Source: Glandiceps talaboti (Eukaryota; Hemichordata; Enteropneusta; Spengelidae). From it: a stretch of 42,500 nucleotides of DNA. Location: the NCBI RefSeq assembly GCF_964340395.1, contig NC_135569.1, forward strand, positions 19,133,957 through 19,176,456. Reading direction: 5' to 3'. The notes under the pieces were generated by a model. It saw only the letters and a list, made by a program, of their open reading frames with translations, was not told where the DNA came from and did not search any database. The position numbers and the translations under genes are program-made. Below are positions 24,433-36,380 of this stretch, piece after piece; position 1 is the stretch's first letter, and every line of letters begins with the position of its first letter.

Positions 24433-27400
24433 TTAGAAGGCAATTGTAATGTCATAGAAGGCAATGTTAATGTCATAGAAGGCAATTGTAATGTCATAGA
24501 AGGCAATTGTAATGTCATAGAAGGCAATGTTAATATCATAGAAGGCAATTGTAATGTCATAGAAGGCAATTGTAATGTCATAGAAGGCAATGTTAATATC
24601 ATAGAAGGCAATTGTAATGTCATAGAAGGCAATTGTAATGTCATAGAAGGCAATGTTAATGTCATAGAAGGTAATGTTAATGTCATAGAAGGCAATGTTA
24701 ATGTCATAGAAGGCAATGTTAATGTCATAGAAGGCAATTGTAATGTCATAGAACGTAATTGTAATGTCATAGAAGGCAATGTTAATGTCATAGAAGACAA
24801 TGTTAATGTCATAGAAGGCAATGTTAATGTCATAGAAGGCAATTGTAATGTCATAGAAGGTAATGTTAATGTCATAGAAGGCAATGTTAATGTCATAGAA
24901 GGTAATTGTAATGTCATAGAAGGTAATTGTAATGTCATAGAAGGTAATTGTAATGTCATAGAAGGTAATTGTAATGTCATAGAAGGCAATTGTAATGTCA
25001 TAGAAGGTAATGTTAATGTCATAGAAGGTAATTGTAATGTCATAGAAGGCAATTGTAATGTCATAGAAGGCAATGTTAATGTCATAGAAGGCAATTGTAA
25101 TGTCATAGAAGGCAATGTTAATGTCATAGAAGGCAATTGTAATGTCATAGAAGGCAATTGTAATGTCATAGAAGGCAATTGTAATGTCATAGAAGGCAAT
25201 TGTAATGTCATAGAAGGCAATGTTAATGTCATAGAAGGTAATGTTAATATCAGAAGACAATGTTAATATCATAGAAGACAATGTTAATGTCATAGAAGGT
25301 AATGTTAATGTCATAGAAGGCAATTGTAATGTCATAGAAGGCAATGTTAATGTCATAGAAGGCAATGTTAATGTCATAGAAGGCAATTGTAATGTCATAG
25401 AAGGTAATTGTAATGTCATAGAAGGCAATTGTAACGTCATAGAAGGCAATGTTAATATCATAGAAGACAATGTTAATGTCATAGAAGGCAATGTTGATAT
25501 CATAGAAGACAATGTTAATGTCATAGAAGGCAATTGTAATGTCATAGAAGGCAATGTTAATGTCATAGAAGGCAATTGTAATGTCATAGGAGGTAATGTT
25601 AATGTCATAGAAGGCAATTGTAATGTCATAGAAGGTAATGTTAATGTCATAGAAGGTAATGTTAATGTCATAGAAGGCAATGTTAATATCATAGAAGGCA
25701 ATGTTAATGTCATAGAAGGTAATGTTAATGTCATAGAAGGCAATGTTAATGTCATAGAAGGCAATTGTAATGTCATAGAAGGCAATGTTAATATCATAGA
25801 AGGCAATGTTAATGTCATAGAAGACAATGTTAATGTCATAGAAGGCAATGTTAATGTCATAGAAGGCAATGTTAATGTCATAGAAGGTAATGTTAATGTC
25901 ATAGAAGGCAATGTTAATATCATAGAAGGCAATGTTAATGTCATAGAAGGTAATGTTAATGTCATAGAAGGCAATGTTAATGTCATAGAAGGCAATGTTA
26001 ATATCATAGAAGGCAATGTTAATGTCATAGAAGGCAATTGTAATGTCATAGAAGACAATGTTAATGTCATAGAAGGCAATGTTAATGTCATAGAAGGTAA
26101 TGTTAATGTCATAGAAGGCAATGTTAATGTCATAGAAGGTAATGTTAATGTCATAGAAGGTAATGTTAATGTCATAGAAGGTAATGTTAATGTCATAGAA
26201 GGCAATGTTAATGTCATAGAAGGTAATGTTAATGTCATAGAAGGCAATGTTAATGTCATAGAAGGCAATGTTAATGTCATAGAAGGCAATGTTAATGTCA
26301 TAGAAGGCAATTGTAATGTCATAGAAGGTAATTGTAATGTCATAGAAGGCAATTGTAATGTCATAGAAGGCAATGTTAATATCATAGAAGACAATGTTAA
26401 TGTCATAGAAGGCAATGTTAATATCATAGAAGGCAATTGTAATGTCATAGAAGGTAATGTTCATGTCATAGAAGGCAATTGTAATGTCATAGAAGACAAT
26501 GTTAATGTCATAGAAGGTAATTGTAATGTCATAGAAGGCAATGTTAATGTCATAGAAGGTAATTGTAATGTCATAGAAGGCAATGTTAATGTCATAGAAG
26601 GCAATTGTAATGTCATAGAAGGCAATGTTAATGTCATAGAAGGTAATTGTAATGTCATAGAAGGTAATGTTAATGTCATAGAAGGCAATGTTAATGTCAT
26701 AGAAGGCAATGTTAATGTCATAGAAGGCAATGTTAATGTCATAGAAGGCAATGTTAATGTCATAGAAGGCAATGTTAATGTCATAGAAGACAATGTTAAT
26801 GTCATAGAAGGCAATTGTAATGTCATAGAAGGCAATGTTAATGTCATAGAAGGCAATGTTAATATCATAGAAGGTAATGTTAATGTCATAGAAGGCAATT
26901 GTAATGTCATAGAAGGCAATGTTAATGTCATAGAAGGCAATGTTAATATCATAGAAGACAATGTTAATGTCATAGAAGGCAATGTTAATATCATAGAAGA
27001 CAATGTTAATGTCATAGAAGGCAATGTTAATATCATAGAAGGCAATGTTAATGTCATAGAAGGTAATGTTAATGTCATAGAAGGTAATGTTAATGTCATA
27101 GAAGGCAATGTTAATGTCATAGAAGGCAATTGTATTGTCATAGAAGGCAATTGTAATGTCATAGAAGGCAATTGTAATGTCATAGAAGACAATGTTAATG
27201 TCATAGAAGGCAATTGTAATGTCATAGAAGGCAATGTTAATGTCATAGAAGGTAATGTTAATATCATAGAAGGCAATGTTAATATCATAGAAGGCAATTG
27301 TAATGTCATAGAAGGCAATTGTAATGTCATAGAAGGCAATTGTAATGTCATAGAAGGCAATTGTAATGTCATAGAAGACAATTGTAATGTCATAGAAGGC

Positions 27401-30400
27401 AATGTTAATGTCATAGAAGGCAATGTTAATGTCATAGAAGGTAATGTTAATATCATAGAAGGTAATGTTAATATCATAGAAGGCAATGTTAATGTCATAG
27501 AAGGCAATTGTAATGTCATAGAAGGTAATGTTAATGTCATAGAAGGCAATGTTAATGTCATAGAAGGCAATTGTAATGTCATAGAAGACAATGTTAATGT
27601 CATAGAAGGCAATTGTAATGTCATAGAAGGTAATGTTAATGTCATAGAAGGCAATTGTAATGTCATAGAAGACAATGTTAATGTCATAGAAGGCAATTGT
27701 AATGTCATAGAAGGTAATGTTAATGTCATAGAAGGCAATTGTAATGTCATAGAAGGTAATGTTAATGTCATAGAAGGCAATTGTAATGTCATAGAAGGCA
27801 ATGTTAATGTCATAGAAGGCAATTGTAATGTCATAGAAGGTAATGTTAATGTCATAGAAGGCAATGTTAATGTCATAGAAGGCAATTGTAATGTCATAGA
27901 AGACAATGTTAATGTCATAGAAGGCAATTGTAATGTCATAGAAGGTAATGTTAATGTCATAGAAGGCAATTGTAATGTCATAGAAGACAATGTTAATGTC
28001 ATAGAAGGCAATTGTAATGTCATAGAAGGTAATGTTAATGTCATAGAAGGCAATTGTAATGTCATAGAAGGCAATGTTAATGTCATAGAAGGTAATGTTA
28101 ATATCATAGAAGGCAATTGTAATGTCATAGAAGGCAATGTTAATGTCATAGAAGGTAATGTTAATGTCATAGAAAGCAATTGTAATGTCATAGAAGGCAA
28201 TGTTAATGTCATAGAAGGTAATGTTAATGTCATAGAAGGCAATTGTAATGTCATAGAAGGCAATTGTAATGTCATAGAAGGTAATGTTAATGTCATAGAA
28301 GGTAATGTTAATGTCATAGAAGGCAATTGTAATGTCATAGAAGGTAATGTTAATGTCATAGAAGGTAATGTTAATGTCATAGAAGGCAATTGTAATGTCA
28401 TAGAAGGTAATGTTAATGTCATAGAAGGCAATTGTAATGTCATAGAAGGCAATTGTAATGTCATAGAAGGCAATTGTAATGTCATAGAAGGCAATTGTAA
28501 TGTCATAGAAGGCAATTGTAATGTCATAGAAGGCAATGTTAATGTCATAGAAGGCAATGTTAATGTCATAGAAGGCAATGTTAATGTCATAGAAGACAAT
28601 GTTAATGTTATAGAAGACAATGTTAATGTCATAGAAGGTAATTGTAATGTCATAGAAGGCAATTGTAATGTCATAGAAGGCAATGTTAATGTCATAGAAG
28701 GCAATGTTAATGTCATAGAAGGCAATTGTAATGTCATAGAAGGCAATGTTAATATCATAGAAGGCAATGTTAATGTCATAGAAGGCAATGTTAATATCAT
28801 AGAAGGCAATTGTAATGTCATAGAAGGCAATGTTAATATCATAGAAGGCAATGTTAATGTCATAGAAGGCAATGTTAATATCATAGAAGGCAATTGTAAT
28901 GTCATAGAAGGTAATTGTAATGTCATAGAAGGCAATGTTAATATCATAGAAGGTAATGTTAATGTCATAGAAGGTAATGTTAATGTCATAGAAGGCAATG
29001 TTAATGTCATAGAAGGCAATGTTAATGTCATAGAAGGTAATTGTAATGTCATAGAAGGCAATTGTAATGTTATAGAAGGCAATTGTAATGTCATAGAAGG
29101 CAATTGTAATGTCATAGAAGACAATGTTAATGTCATAGAAGGCAATTGTAATGTCATAGAAGGTAATGTTAATGTCATAGAAGGCAATTGTAATGTCATA
29201 GAAGACAATGTTAATGTCATAGAAGGCAATTGTAATGTCATAGAAGGTAATGTTAATGTCATAGAAGGCAATTGTAATGTCATAGAAGGTAATGTTAATG
29301 TCATAGAAGGCAATTGTAATGTCATAGAAGGCAATGTTAATGTCATAGAAGGCAATTGTAATGTCATAGAAGGTAATGTTAATGTCATAGAAGGCAATGT
29401 TAATGTCATAGAAGGCAATTGTAATGTCATAGAAGACAATGTTAATGTCATAGAAGGCAATTGTAATGTCATAGAAGGTAATGTTAATGTCATAGAAGGC
29501 AATTGTAATGTCATAGAAGACAATGTTAATGTCATAGAAGGCAATTGTAATGTCATAGAAGGTAATGTTAATGTCATAGAAGGCAATTGTAATGTCATAG
29601 AAGGCAATGTTAATGTCATAGAAGGTAATGTTAATATCATAGAAGGCAATTGTAATGTCATAGAAGGCAATGTTAATGTCATAGAAGGTAATGTTAATGT
29701 CATAGAAAGCAATTGTAATGTCATAGAAGGCAATGTTAATGTCATAGAAGGTAATGTTAATGTCATAGAAGGCAATTGTAATGTCATAGAAGGCAATTGT
29801 AATGTCATAGAAGGTAATGTTAATGTCATAGAAGGTAATGTTAATGTCATAGAAGGCAATTGTAATGTCATAGAAGGTAATGTTAATGTCATAGAAGGTA
29901 ATGTTAATGTCATAGAAGGCAATTGTAATGTCATAGAAGGTAATGTTAATGTCATAGAAGGCAATTGTAATGTCATAGAAGGCAATTGTAATGTCATAGA
30001 AGGCAATTGTAATGTCATAGAAGGCAATTGTAATGTCATAGAAGGCAATTGTAATGTCATAGAAGGCAATGTTAATGTCATAGAAGGCAATGTTAATGTC
30101 ATAGAAGGCAATGTTAATGTCATAGAAGACAATGTTAATGTTATAGAAGACAATGTTAATGTCATAGAAGGTAATTGTAATGTCATAGAAGGCAATTGTA
30201 ATGTCATAGAAGGCAATGTTAATGTCATAGAAGGCAATGTTAATGTCATAGAAGGCAATTGTAATGTCATAGAAGGCAATGTTAATATCATAGAAGGCAA
30301 TGTTAATGTCATAGAAGGCAATGTTAATATCATAGAAGGCAATTGTAATGTCATAGAAGGCAATGTTAATATCATAGAAGGCAATGTTAATGTCATAGAA

Positions 30401-32120
30401 GGCAATGTTAATATCATAGAAGGCAATTGTAATGTCATAGAAGGTAATTGTAATGTCATAGAAGGCAATGTTAATATCATAGAAGGTAATGTTAATGTCA
30501 TAGAAGGTAATGTTAATGTCATAGAAGGCAATGTTAATGTCATAGAAGGCAATGTTAATGTCATAGAAGGTAATTGTAATGTCATAGAAGGCAATTGTAA
30601 TGTTATAGAAGGCAATTGTAATGTCATAGAAGGCAATTGTAATGTCATAGAAGGCAATTGTAATGTTATAGAAGGCAATTGTAATGTCATAGAAGGCAAT
30701 TGTAATGTCATAGAAGGCAATTGTAATGTCATAGAAGGTAATGTTAATGTCAGAAGGCAATTGTAATGTCATAGAAGACAATGTTAATGTCATAGAAGGC
30801 AATTGTAATGTCATAGAAGGTAATGTTAATGTCATAGAAGGCAATTGTAATGTCATAGAAGGTAATGTTAATGTCATAGAAGGCAATGTTAATGTCATAG
30901 AAGGTAATTGTAATGTCATAGAAGACAATGTTAATGTCATAGAAGGCAATTGTAATGTCATAGAAGGTAATGTTAATGTCATAGAAGGCAATTGTAATGT
31001 CATAGAAGACAATGTTAATGTCATAGAAGGCAATTGTAATGTCATAGAAGGTAATGTTAATGTCATAGAAGGCAATTGTAATGTCATAGAAGGCAATGTT
31101 AATGTCATAGAAGGTAATGTTAATATCATAGAAGGCAATTGTAATGTCATAGAAGGCAATGTTAATGTCATAGAAGGTAATGTTAATGTCATAGAAAGCA
31201 ATTGTAATGTCATAGAAGGCAATGTTAATGTCATAGAAGGTAATGTTAATGTCATAGAAGGCAATTGTAATGTCATAGAAGGCAATTGTAATGTCATAGA
31301 AGGTAATGTTAATGTCATAGAAGGTAATGTTAATGTCATAGAAGGCAATTGTAATGTCATAGAAGGTAATGTTAATGTCATAGAAGGTAATGTTAATGTC
31401 ATAGAAGGCAATTGTAATGTCATAGAAGGTAATGTTAATGTCATAGAAGGCAATTGTAATGTCATAGAAGGCAATTGTAATGTCATAGAAGGCAATTGTA
31501 ATGTCATAGAAGGCAATTGTAATGTCATAGAAGGCAATTGTAATGTCATAGAAGGCAATGTTAATGTCATAGAAGGCAATGTTAATGTCATAGAAGGCAA
31601 TGTTAATGTCATAGAAGACAATGTTAATGTTATAGAAGACAATGTTAATGTCATAGAAGGTAATTGTAATGTCATAGAAGGCAATTGTAATGTCATAGAA
31701 GGCAATGTTAATGTCATAGAAGGCAATGTTAATGTCATAGAAGGCAATTGTAATGTCATAGAAGGCAATGTTAATATCATAGAAGGCAATGTTAATGTCA
31801 TAGAAGGCAATGTTAATATCATAGAAGGCAATTGTAATGTCATAGAAGGCAATGTTAATATCATAGAAGGCAATGTTAATGTCATAGAAGGCAATGTTAA
31901 TGTCATAGAAGGCAATGTTAATATCATAGAAGGCAATTGTAATGTCATAGAAGGTAATTGTAATGTCATAGAAGGCAATGTTAATATCATAGAAGGTAAT
32001 GTTAATGTCATAGAAGGTAATGTTAATGTCATAGAAGGCAATGTTAATGTCATAGAAGGCAATGTTAATGTCATAGAAGGTAATTGTAATGTCATAGAAG
32101 GCAATTGTAATGTTAAAGAA
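24433..32120. repeat. Higher-order block 3 (about 7.7 kb, incomplete)
   Basis: This repeats block 2 in order. The last shared landmark is the unusual AATGTTAAAGAAGG at 23446 and again at 32115 (offset 8,669). The GTCTTAG marker expected near 33018 is absent, so the copy is truncated or overwritten there. From about 32.1 to 35.5 kb the array has a different arrangement. Confidence 0.85.
28175..31630. repeat. Three sub-blocks of about 1.5 kb within block 3
   Basis: The same markers recur: GAAAGCAATTG at 28175, 29708 and 31197; GTTATAGAAGAC at 28608, 30141 and 31630. Both give steps of 1,533 and 1,489 bases. The first step is two units longer than in block 2, so blocks 2 and 3 have changed in unit number since they were duplicated. 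Confidence 0.87.
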
Positions 32121-33105
32121 GGCAATGTTAATGTCATAGAAGGTAATTGTAATATCATAGAAGGCAATTGTAATGTTATAGAAGGCAATGTTAATGTCAT
32201 AGAAGGCAATGTTAATGTCAAAGAAGGTAAAGTTAATATCATAGAAGGCAATTGTAATGTCATAGAAGGCAATTGTAATGTCATAGAAGGCAATGTTAAT
32301 GTCATAGAAGGTAATGTTAATGTCATAGAAGGCAATTGTAATGTCATAGAAGGCAATGTTAATATCATAGAAGGCAATGTTAATGTCATAGAAGGCAATT
32401 GTAATGTCATAGAAGGCAATGTTAATATCATAGAAGGCAATGTTAATGTCATAGAAGGCAATTGTAATGTCATAGAAGGCAATGTTAATATCATAGAAGG
32501 CAATGTTAATGTCATAGAAGGCAATGTTAATATCATAGAAGGCAATTGTAATGTCATAGAAGGCAATGTTAATATCATAGAAGGCAATGTTAATGTCATA
32601 GAAGGCAATGTTAATATCATAGAAGGCAATTGTAATGTCATAGAAGGTAATTGTAATGTCATAGAAGGCAATGTTAATATCATAGAAGGTAATGTTAATG
32701 TCATAGAAGGTAATGTTAATGTCATAGAAGGCAATGTTAATGTCATAGAAGGCAATGTTAATGTCATAGAAGGCAATTGTAATGTCATAGAAGGCAATTG
32801 TAATGTTATAGAAGGCAATGTTAATGTCATAGAAGGCAATGTTAATGTCATAGAAGGTAATGTTAATATCATAGAAGGCAATTGTAATGTCATAGAAGGC
32901 AATTGTAATGTCATAGAAGGCAATGTTAATGTCATAGAAGGTAATGTTAATGTCATAGAAGGCAATTGTAATGTCATAGAAGGCAATGTTAATATCATAG
33001 AAGGCAATGTTAATGTCATAGAAGGTAATGTTAATGTCATAGAAGGCAATGTTAATATCATAGAAGGTAATGTTAATGTCATAGAAGGTAATGTTAATGT
33101 CATAG

Positions 33106-33785
33106 AAGGCAATTGTATGTCATAGAAGGAATTGTAATGTCATAGAAGGCAATGTTAATGTCATAGAAGGCAATGTTAATGTCATAGAAGGCAATGTTAA
33201 TGTCATAGAAGGCAATTGTAATGTCATAGAAGGCAATTGTAATGTCATAGAAGGCAATGTTAATATCATAGAAGGCAATTGTAATGTCATAGAAGGCAAT
33301 TGTAATGTCATAGAAGGCAATGTTAATGTCATAGAAGGCAATTGTAATGTCATAGAAGGCAATTGTAATGTCATAGAAGGCAATTGTAATGTCATAGAAG
33401 GCAATGTTAATGTCATAGAAGGCAATTGTAATGTCATAGAAGGCAATGTTAATATCATAGAAGGCAATGTTAATGTCATAGAAGGCAATGTTAATATCAT
33501 AGAAGGCAATGTTAATATCATAGAAGGCAATTGTAATGTCATAGAAGGTAATTGTAATGTCATAGAAGGTAATGTTAATGTCATAGAAGGCAATTGTAAT
33601 GTCATAGAAGGCAATGTTAATGTCATAGAAGGTAATTGTAATGTCATAGAAGGCAATGTTAATGTCATAGAAGGTAATGTTAATGTCATAGAAGGCAATT
33701 GTAATGTCATAGAAGGCAATGTTAATATCATAGAAGGTAATGTTAATGTCATAGAAGGCAATTGTATGTCATAGAAGGAATTGTA
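33106..33785. repeat. 649-bp duplication marked by paired one-base losses
   Basis: The sequence GCAATTGTATGTCATAG followed by AAGGAATTGTAATG occurs near 33108 and again near 33757. It carries the same two one-base losses both times. The 649-base distance is 31 units minus two. Identical double slips are unlikely to have arisen twice, so this marks a later duplication at the right-hand side of the array. Confidence 0.8.
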
Positions 33786-35550
33786 ATGTCATAGAAGGCA
33801 ATGTTAATGTCATAGAAGGTAATGTTAATATCATAGAAGGTAATGTTAATATCATAGAAGGTAATGTTAATATCATAGAAGGTAATGTTAATGTCATAGA
33901 AGGCAATTGTAATATCATAGAAGGCAATTGTAATGTCATAGAAGGCAATGTTAATATCATAGAAGGCAATGTTAATGTCATAGAAGGCAATTGTAATGTC
34001 ATAGAAGGCAATTGTAATGTCATAGAAGGTAATGTTAATGTCATAGAAGGCAATGTTAATGTCATAGAAGGCAATGTTAATGTCATAGAAGGCAATGTTA
34101 ATGTCATAGAAGGCAATTGTAATGTCATAGAAGGCAATTGTAATGTCATAGAAGACAATTGTAATGTCATAGAAGGCAATGTTAATATCATAGAAGGCAA
34201 TGTTAATGTCATAGAAGGCAATGTTAATGTCATAGAAGGCAATGTTAATGTCATAGAAGGCAATGTTAATATCATAGAAGGCAATGTTAATGTCATAGAA
34301 GGCAATTGTAATGTCATAGAAGATAATGTTAATGTCATAGAAGGCAATTGTAATGTCATAGAAAGTAATGTTAATGTCATAGAAGGCAATGTTAATGTCA
34401 TAGAAGGCAATTGTAATGTCATAGAAGGCAATGTTAATGTCATAGAAGGCAATGTTAATGTCATAGAAGGCAATGTTAATGTCATAGAAGGTAATTGTAA
34501 TGTCATAGAAGGCAATGTTAATATCATAGAAGGCAATGTTAATGTCATAGAAGACAATGTTAATGTCATAGAAGGCAATGTTAATGTTATAGAAGGTAAT
34601 GTTAATGTCATAGAAGGCAATTGTAATGTCATAGAAGGCAATTGTAATGTCATAGAAGGTAATTGTAATGTCATAGAAGGCAATGTTAATGTCATAGAAG
34701 GCAATTGTATTGTCATAGAAGGCAATGTTAATGTCATAGAAGGTAATGTTAATGTCATAGAAGGCAATTGTAATGTCATAGAAGGCAATTGTAATGTCAT
34801 AGAAGGTAATGTTAATGTCATAGAAGGCAATGTTAATGTCATAGAAGGCAATTGTAATGTCATAGAAGGTAATTGTAATGTCATAGAAGGCAATGTTAAT
34901 GTCATAGAAGGCAATGTTAATGTCATAGAAGGCAATGTTAATGTCATAGAAGGCAATTGTAATGTCATAGAAGGTAATTGTAATGTCATAGAAGGTAATG
35001 TTAATGTCATAGAAGGCAATGTTAATGTCATAGAAGGCAATTGTAATGTCATAGAAGGTAATTGTAATGTCATAGAAGGCAATGTTAATGTCATAGAAGG
35101 CAATGTTAATGTCATAGAAGGCAATGTTAATGTCATAGAAGGCAATGTTAATGTCATAGAAGGCAATTGTATTGTCATAGAAGGTAATGTTAATGTCATA
35201 GAAGGCAATGTTAATGTCATAGAAGGCAATGTTAATATCATAGAAGGCAATGTTAATGTCATAGAAGGCAATTGTAATGTCATAGAAGGCAATGTTAATG
35301 TCATAGAAGGCAATGTTAATATCATAGAAGGCAATGTTAATGTCATAGAAGGCAATTGTAATGTCATAGAAGGCAATGTTAATGTCATAGAAGGCAATGT
35401 TAATGTCATAGAAGGTAATGTTAATATCATAGAAGGCAATTGTAATGTCATAGAAGGCAATTGTAATGTCATAGAAAGCAATTGTAATGTCATAGAAGGC
35501 AATGTTAATGTCATAGAAGGTAATGTTAATATCATAGAAGACAATGTTAA

Positions 35551-36170
35551 AGGTGATTCAAAATGCTCACATTCACTATCGCTAATTTGCTAGACGACAT
35601 GTTTGTGAAATGCATTCTGGTTTCAAAACTTTTCAAAAGCGTCTGCAAACACCTTAAAATGACCCTTTTTCAGTCACTTCCCTTCGGATTTACTTCGAGA
35701 GTTTTCGGGTATTTCCGGTCCCACCTAGACCACGGGATTTTATGACGTTTATGACGTTAGCACTAAGACTATGACGAGCGTAGTCACTAGGTGAATAAAA
35801 CTCAACAGCATTGTGAAAAAATACATTGCTAGTGGTTGTAATAGACATCAGTAAACAAAAACTACACTCTACATGTCTTATTAACCAACATTTACTGATA
35901 TTCACTCACACTTTCTCACTAATTGGCAGTGTCTGTGGGTATAAATGCTAAAATATTATCTCCCCATATTAATGGCAAAATAAATCAAAACGGCTAGACT
36001 ACAGTGTAGATATACATAAACACTTGTAATGTCGGTCGCGTGTTTCAATTTATTTATCTTTATTTATTTTTCATAGAGCTTTGAAAAGAAAGATTTGTGA
36101 AAGTTAAAAAAAAATGATTGTATTGGAGTGTTAAAACTTTGGCTAGTAACATCCTTGTTTTTCATTGCAG
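35551..36170. other. Single-copy intron remainder after the array
   Basis: About 35555-35790 is richer in CpG than its surroundings (TTCGGATTTACTTCGAG, TGACGTTTATGACGTTAG). It may be a dispersed-element remnant, but no inverted ends or family were recognised. The rest is AT-rich. The acceptor TTTTTCATTGCAG closes the intron. Short open frames here lack coding signals. Confidence 0.5.
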
Positions 36171-36345
36171 AGAAATCGCTATGGAAATTCTGCAGCAGGA
36201 AGAAATTGGAGCATTTGTTGTAAGGGACAGTAAAAGTCATACAGGCTCCTATGCATTGTCACTCAGAGTGCCTAAAGAAGTTAATGTCAGTGGTATTGCT
36301 AATTATCTTATAGAATATACTCAATCTAATACATACACACTCAAG
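36171..36345 (+). CDS. Exon with the SH2 core (phosphotyrosine pocket)
   Basis: The exon is 175 bases: one base completing the split arginine, then 58 codons, ending in phase 0 at CTCAAG|GTGAGA. It opens with EIAMEILQQEEIGAF, the SH2 alpha-A helix. VVRDS follows at about exon residues 16-20 and corresponds to the FLVRES motif, with the invariant beta-B arginine in place. YALSLRVP is the beta-C strand and NYLIEYT the beta-D strand. Where most SH2 domains have a histidine in beta-D (HY or HF), this one has asparagine (NY). GAF.VRDS, the L-K-P-like beta-C strand and the later LPC-L motif resemble tensin SH2 domains. The role inferred from the family is binding phosphotyrosine peptides in signalling or adhesion complexes in the cytoplasm. 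Confidence 0.9.
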
Positions 36346-36380
36346 GTGAGAATGAAGTTAATGTCAGTGGTATTGCTAAT
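36277..36380. repeat. 27-bp direct repeat spanning the exon and the following intron
   Basis: The 27 bases at 36277-36303, inside the SH2 exon (starting GAAGTTAATGTCAG, ending ATTGCTAAT), recur exactly at 36354-36380, eight bases past the donor at 36346. The offset is 77 bases. If the intron were retained, translation would continue about 39 codons to a TAA at 36463. Confidence 0.9.

Larger units (their letters stand above)
8475..35550. repeat. Giant 21-bp minisatellite, about 1,290 units (27.1 kb)
   Basis: The unit begins GTCATAGAAGG and ends CAATGTTAAT or CAATTGTAAT. Recurrent variants are GGC, GGT or GAC after GAA; GTC or ATC at the start; and TGTT or TTGT before AAT. Unit length is very constant. 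Exceptions seen are a one-base loss near 9397; paired one-base losses near 33116/33129 and 33766/33778; and two-base losses (ATCAGAAG or GTCAGAAG in place of TCATAGAAG) near 16666, 22124, 25251 and 30751. The consensus contains no CpG and is about one-third GC, with more G than C on this strand. It ends at ACAATGTTAA (35550). Confidence 0.98.
8189..36170 (+). other. 28-kb phase-2 intron inside the SH2 domain
   Basis: The donor is GTATGT at 8189 and the acceptor is TTGTTTTTCATTGCAG ending at 36170. The intron is 27,982 bases, of which about 27,076 (97%) are one 21-bp tandem array. The two flanking exons fit in phase and join across a conserved SH2 helix, so the entire array lies within the transcription unit. 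Confidence 0.82.

Noticed and set aside
8409-35544. Very long repetitive proteins (VIEGNVN-type on +, SMTLTLP- and YDINIAF-type on -)
   Set aside because: They follow automatically from a 21-bp unit without stops in those frames. They lie within an intron bounded by phase-matched SH2 exons, have no proper start region, and are cut by small frame slips at several points.
35563-35905. Small frames on both strands after the 21-bp array
   Set aside because: Short, overlapping and without homology; they are probably chance frames in a CpG-richer intron segment.
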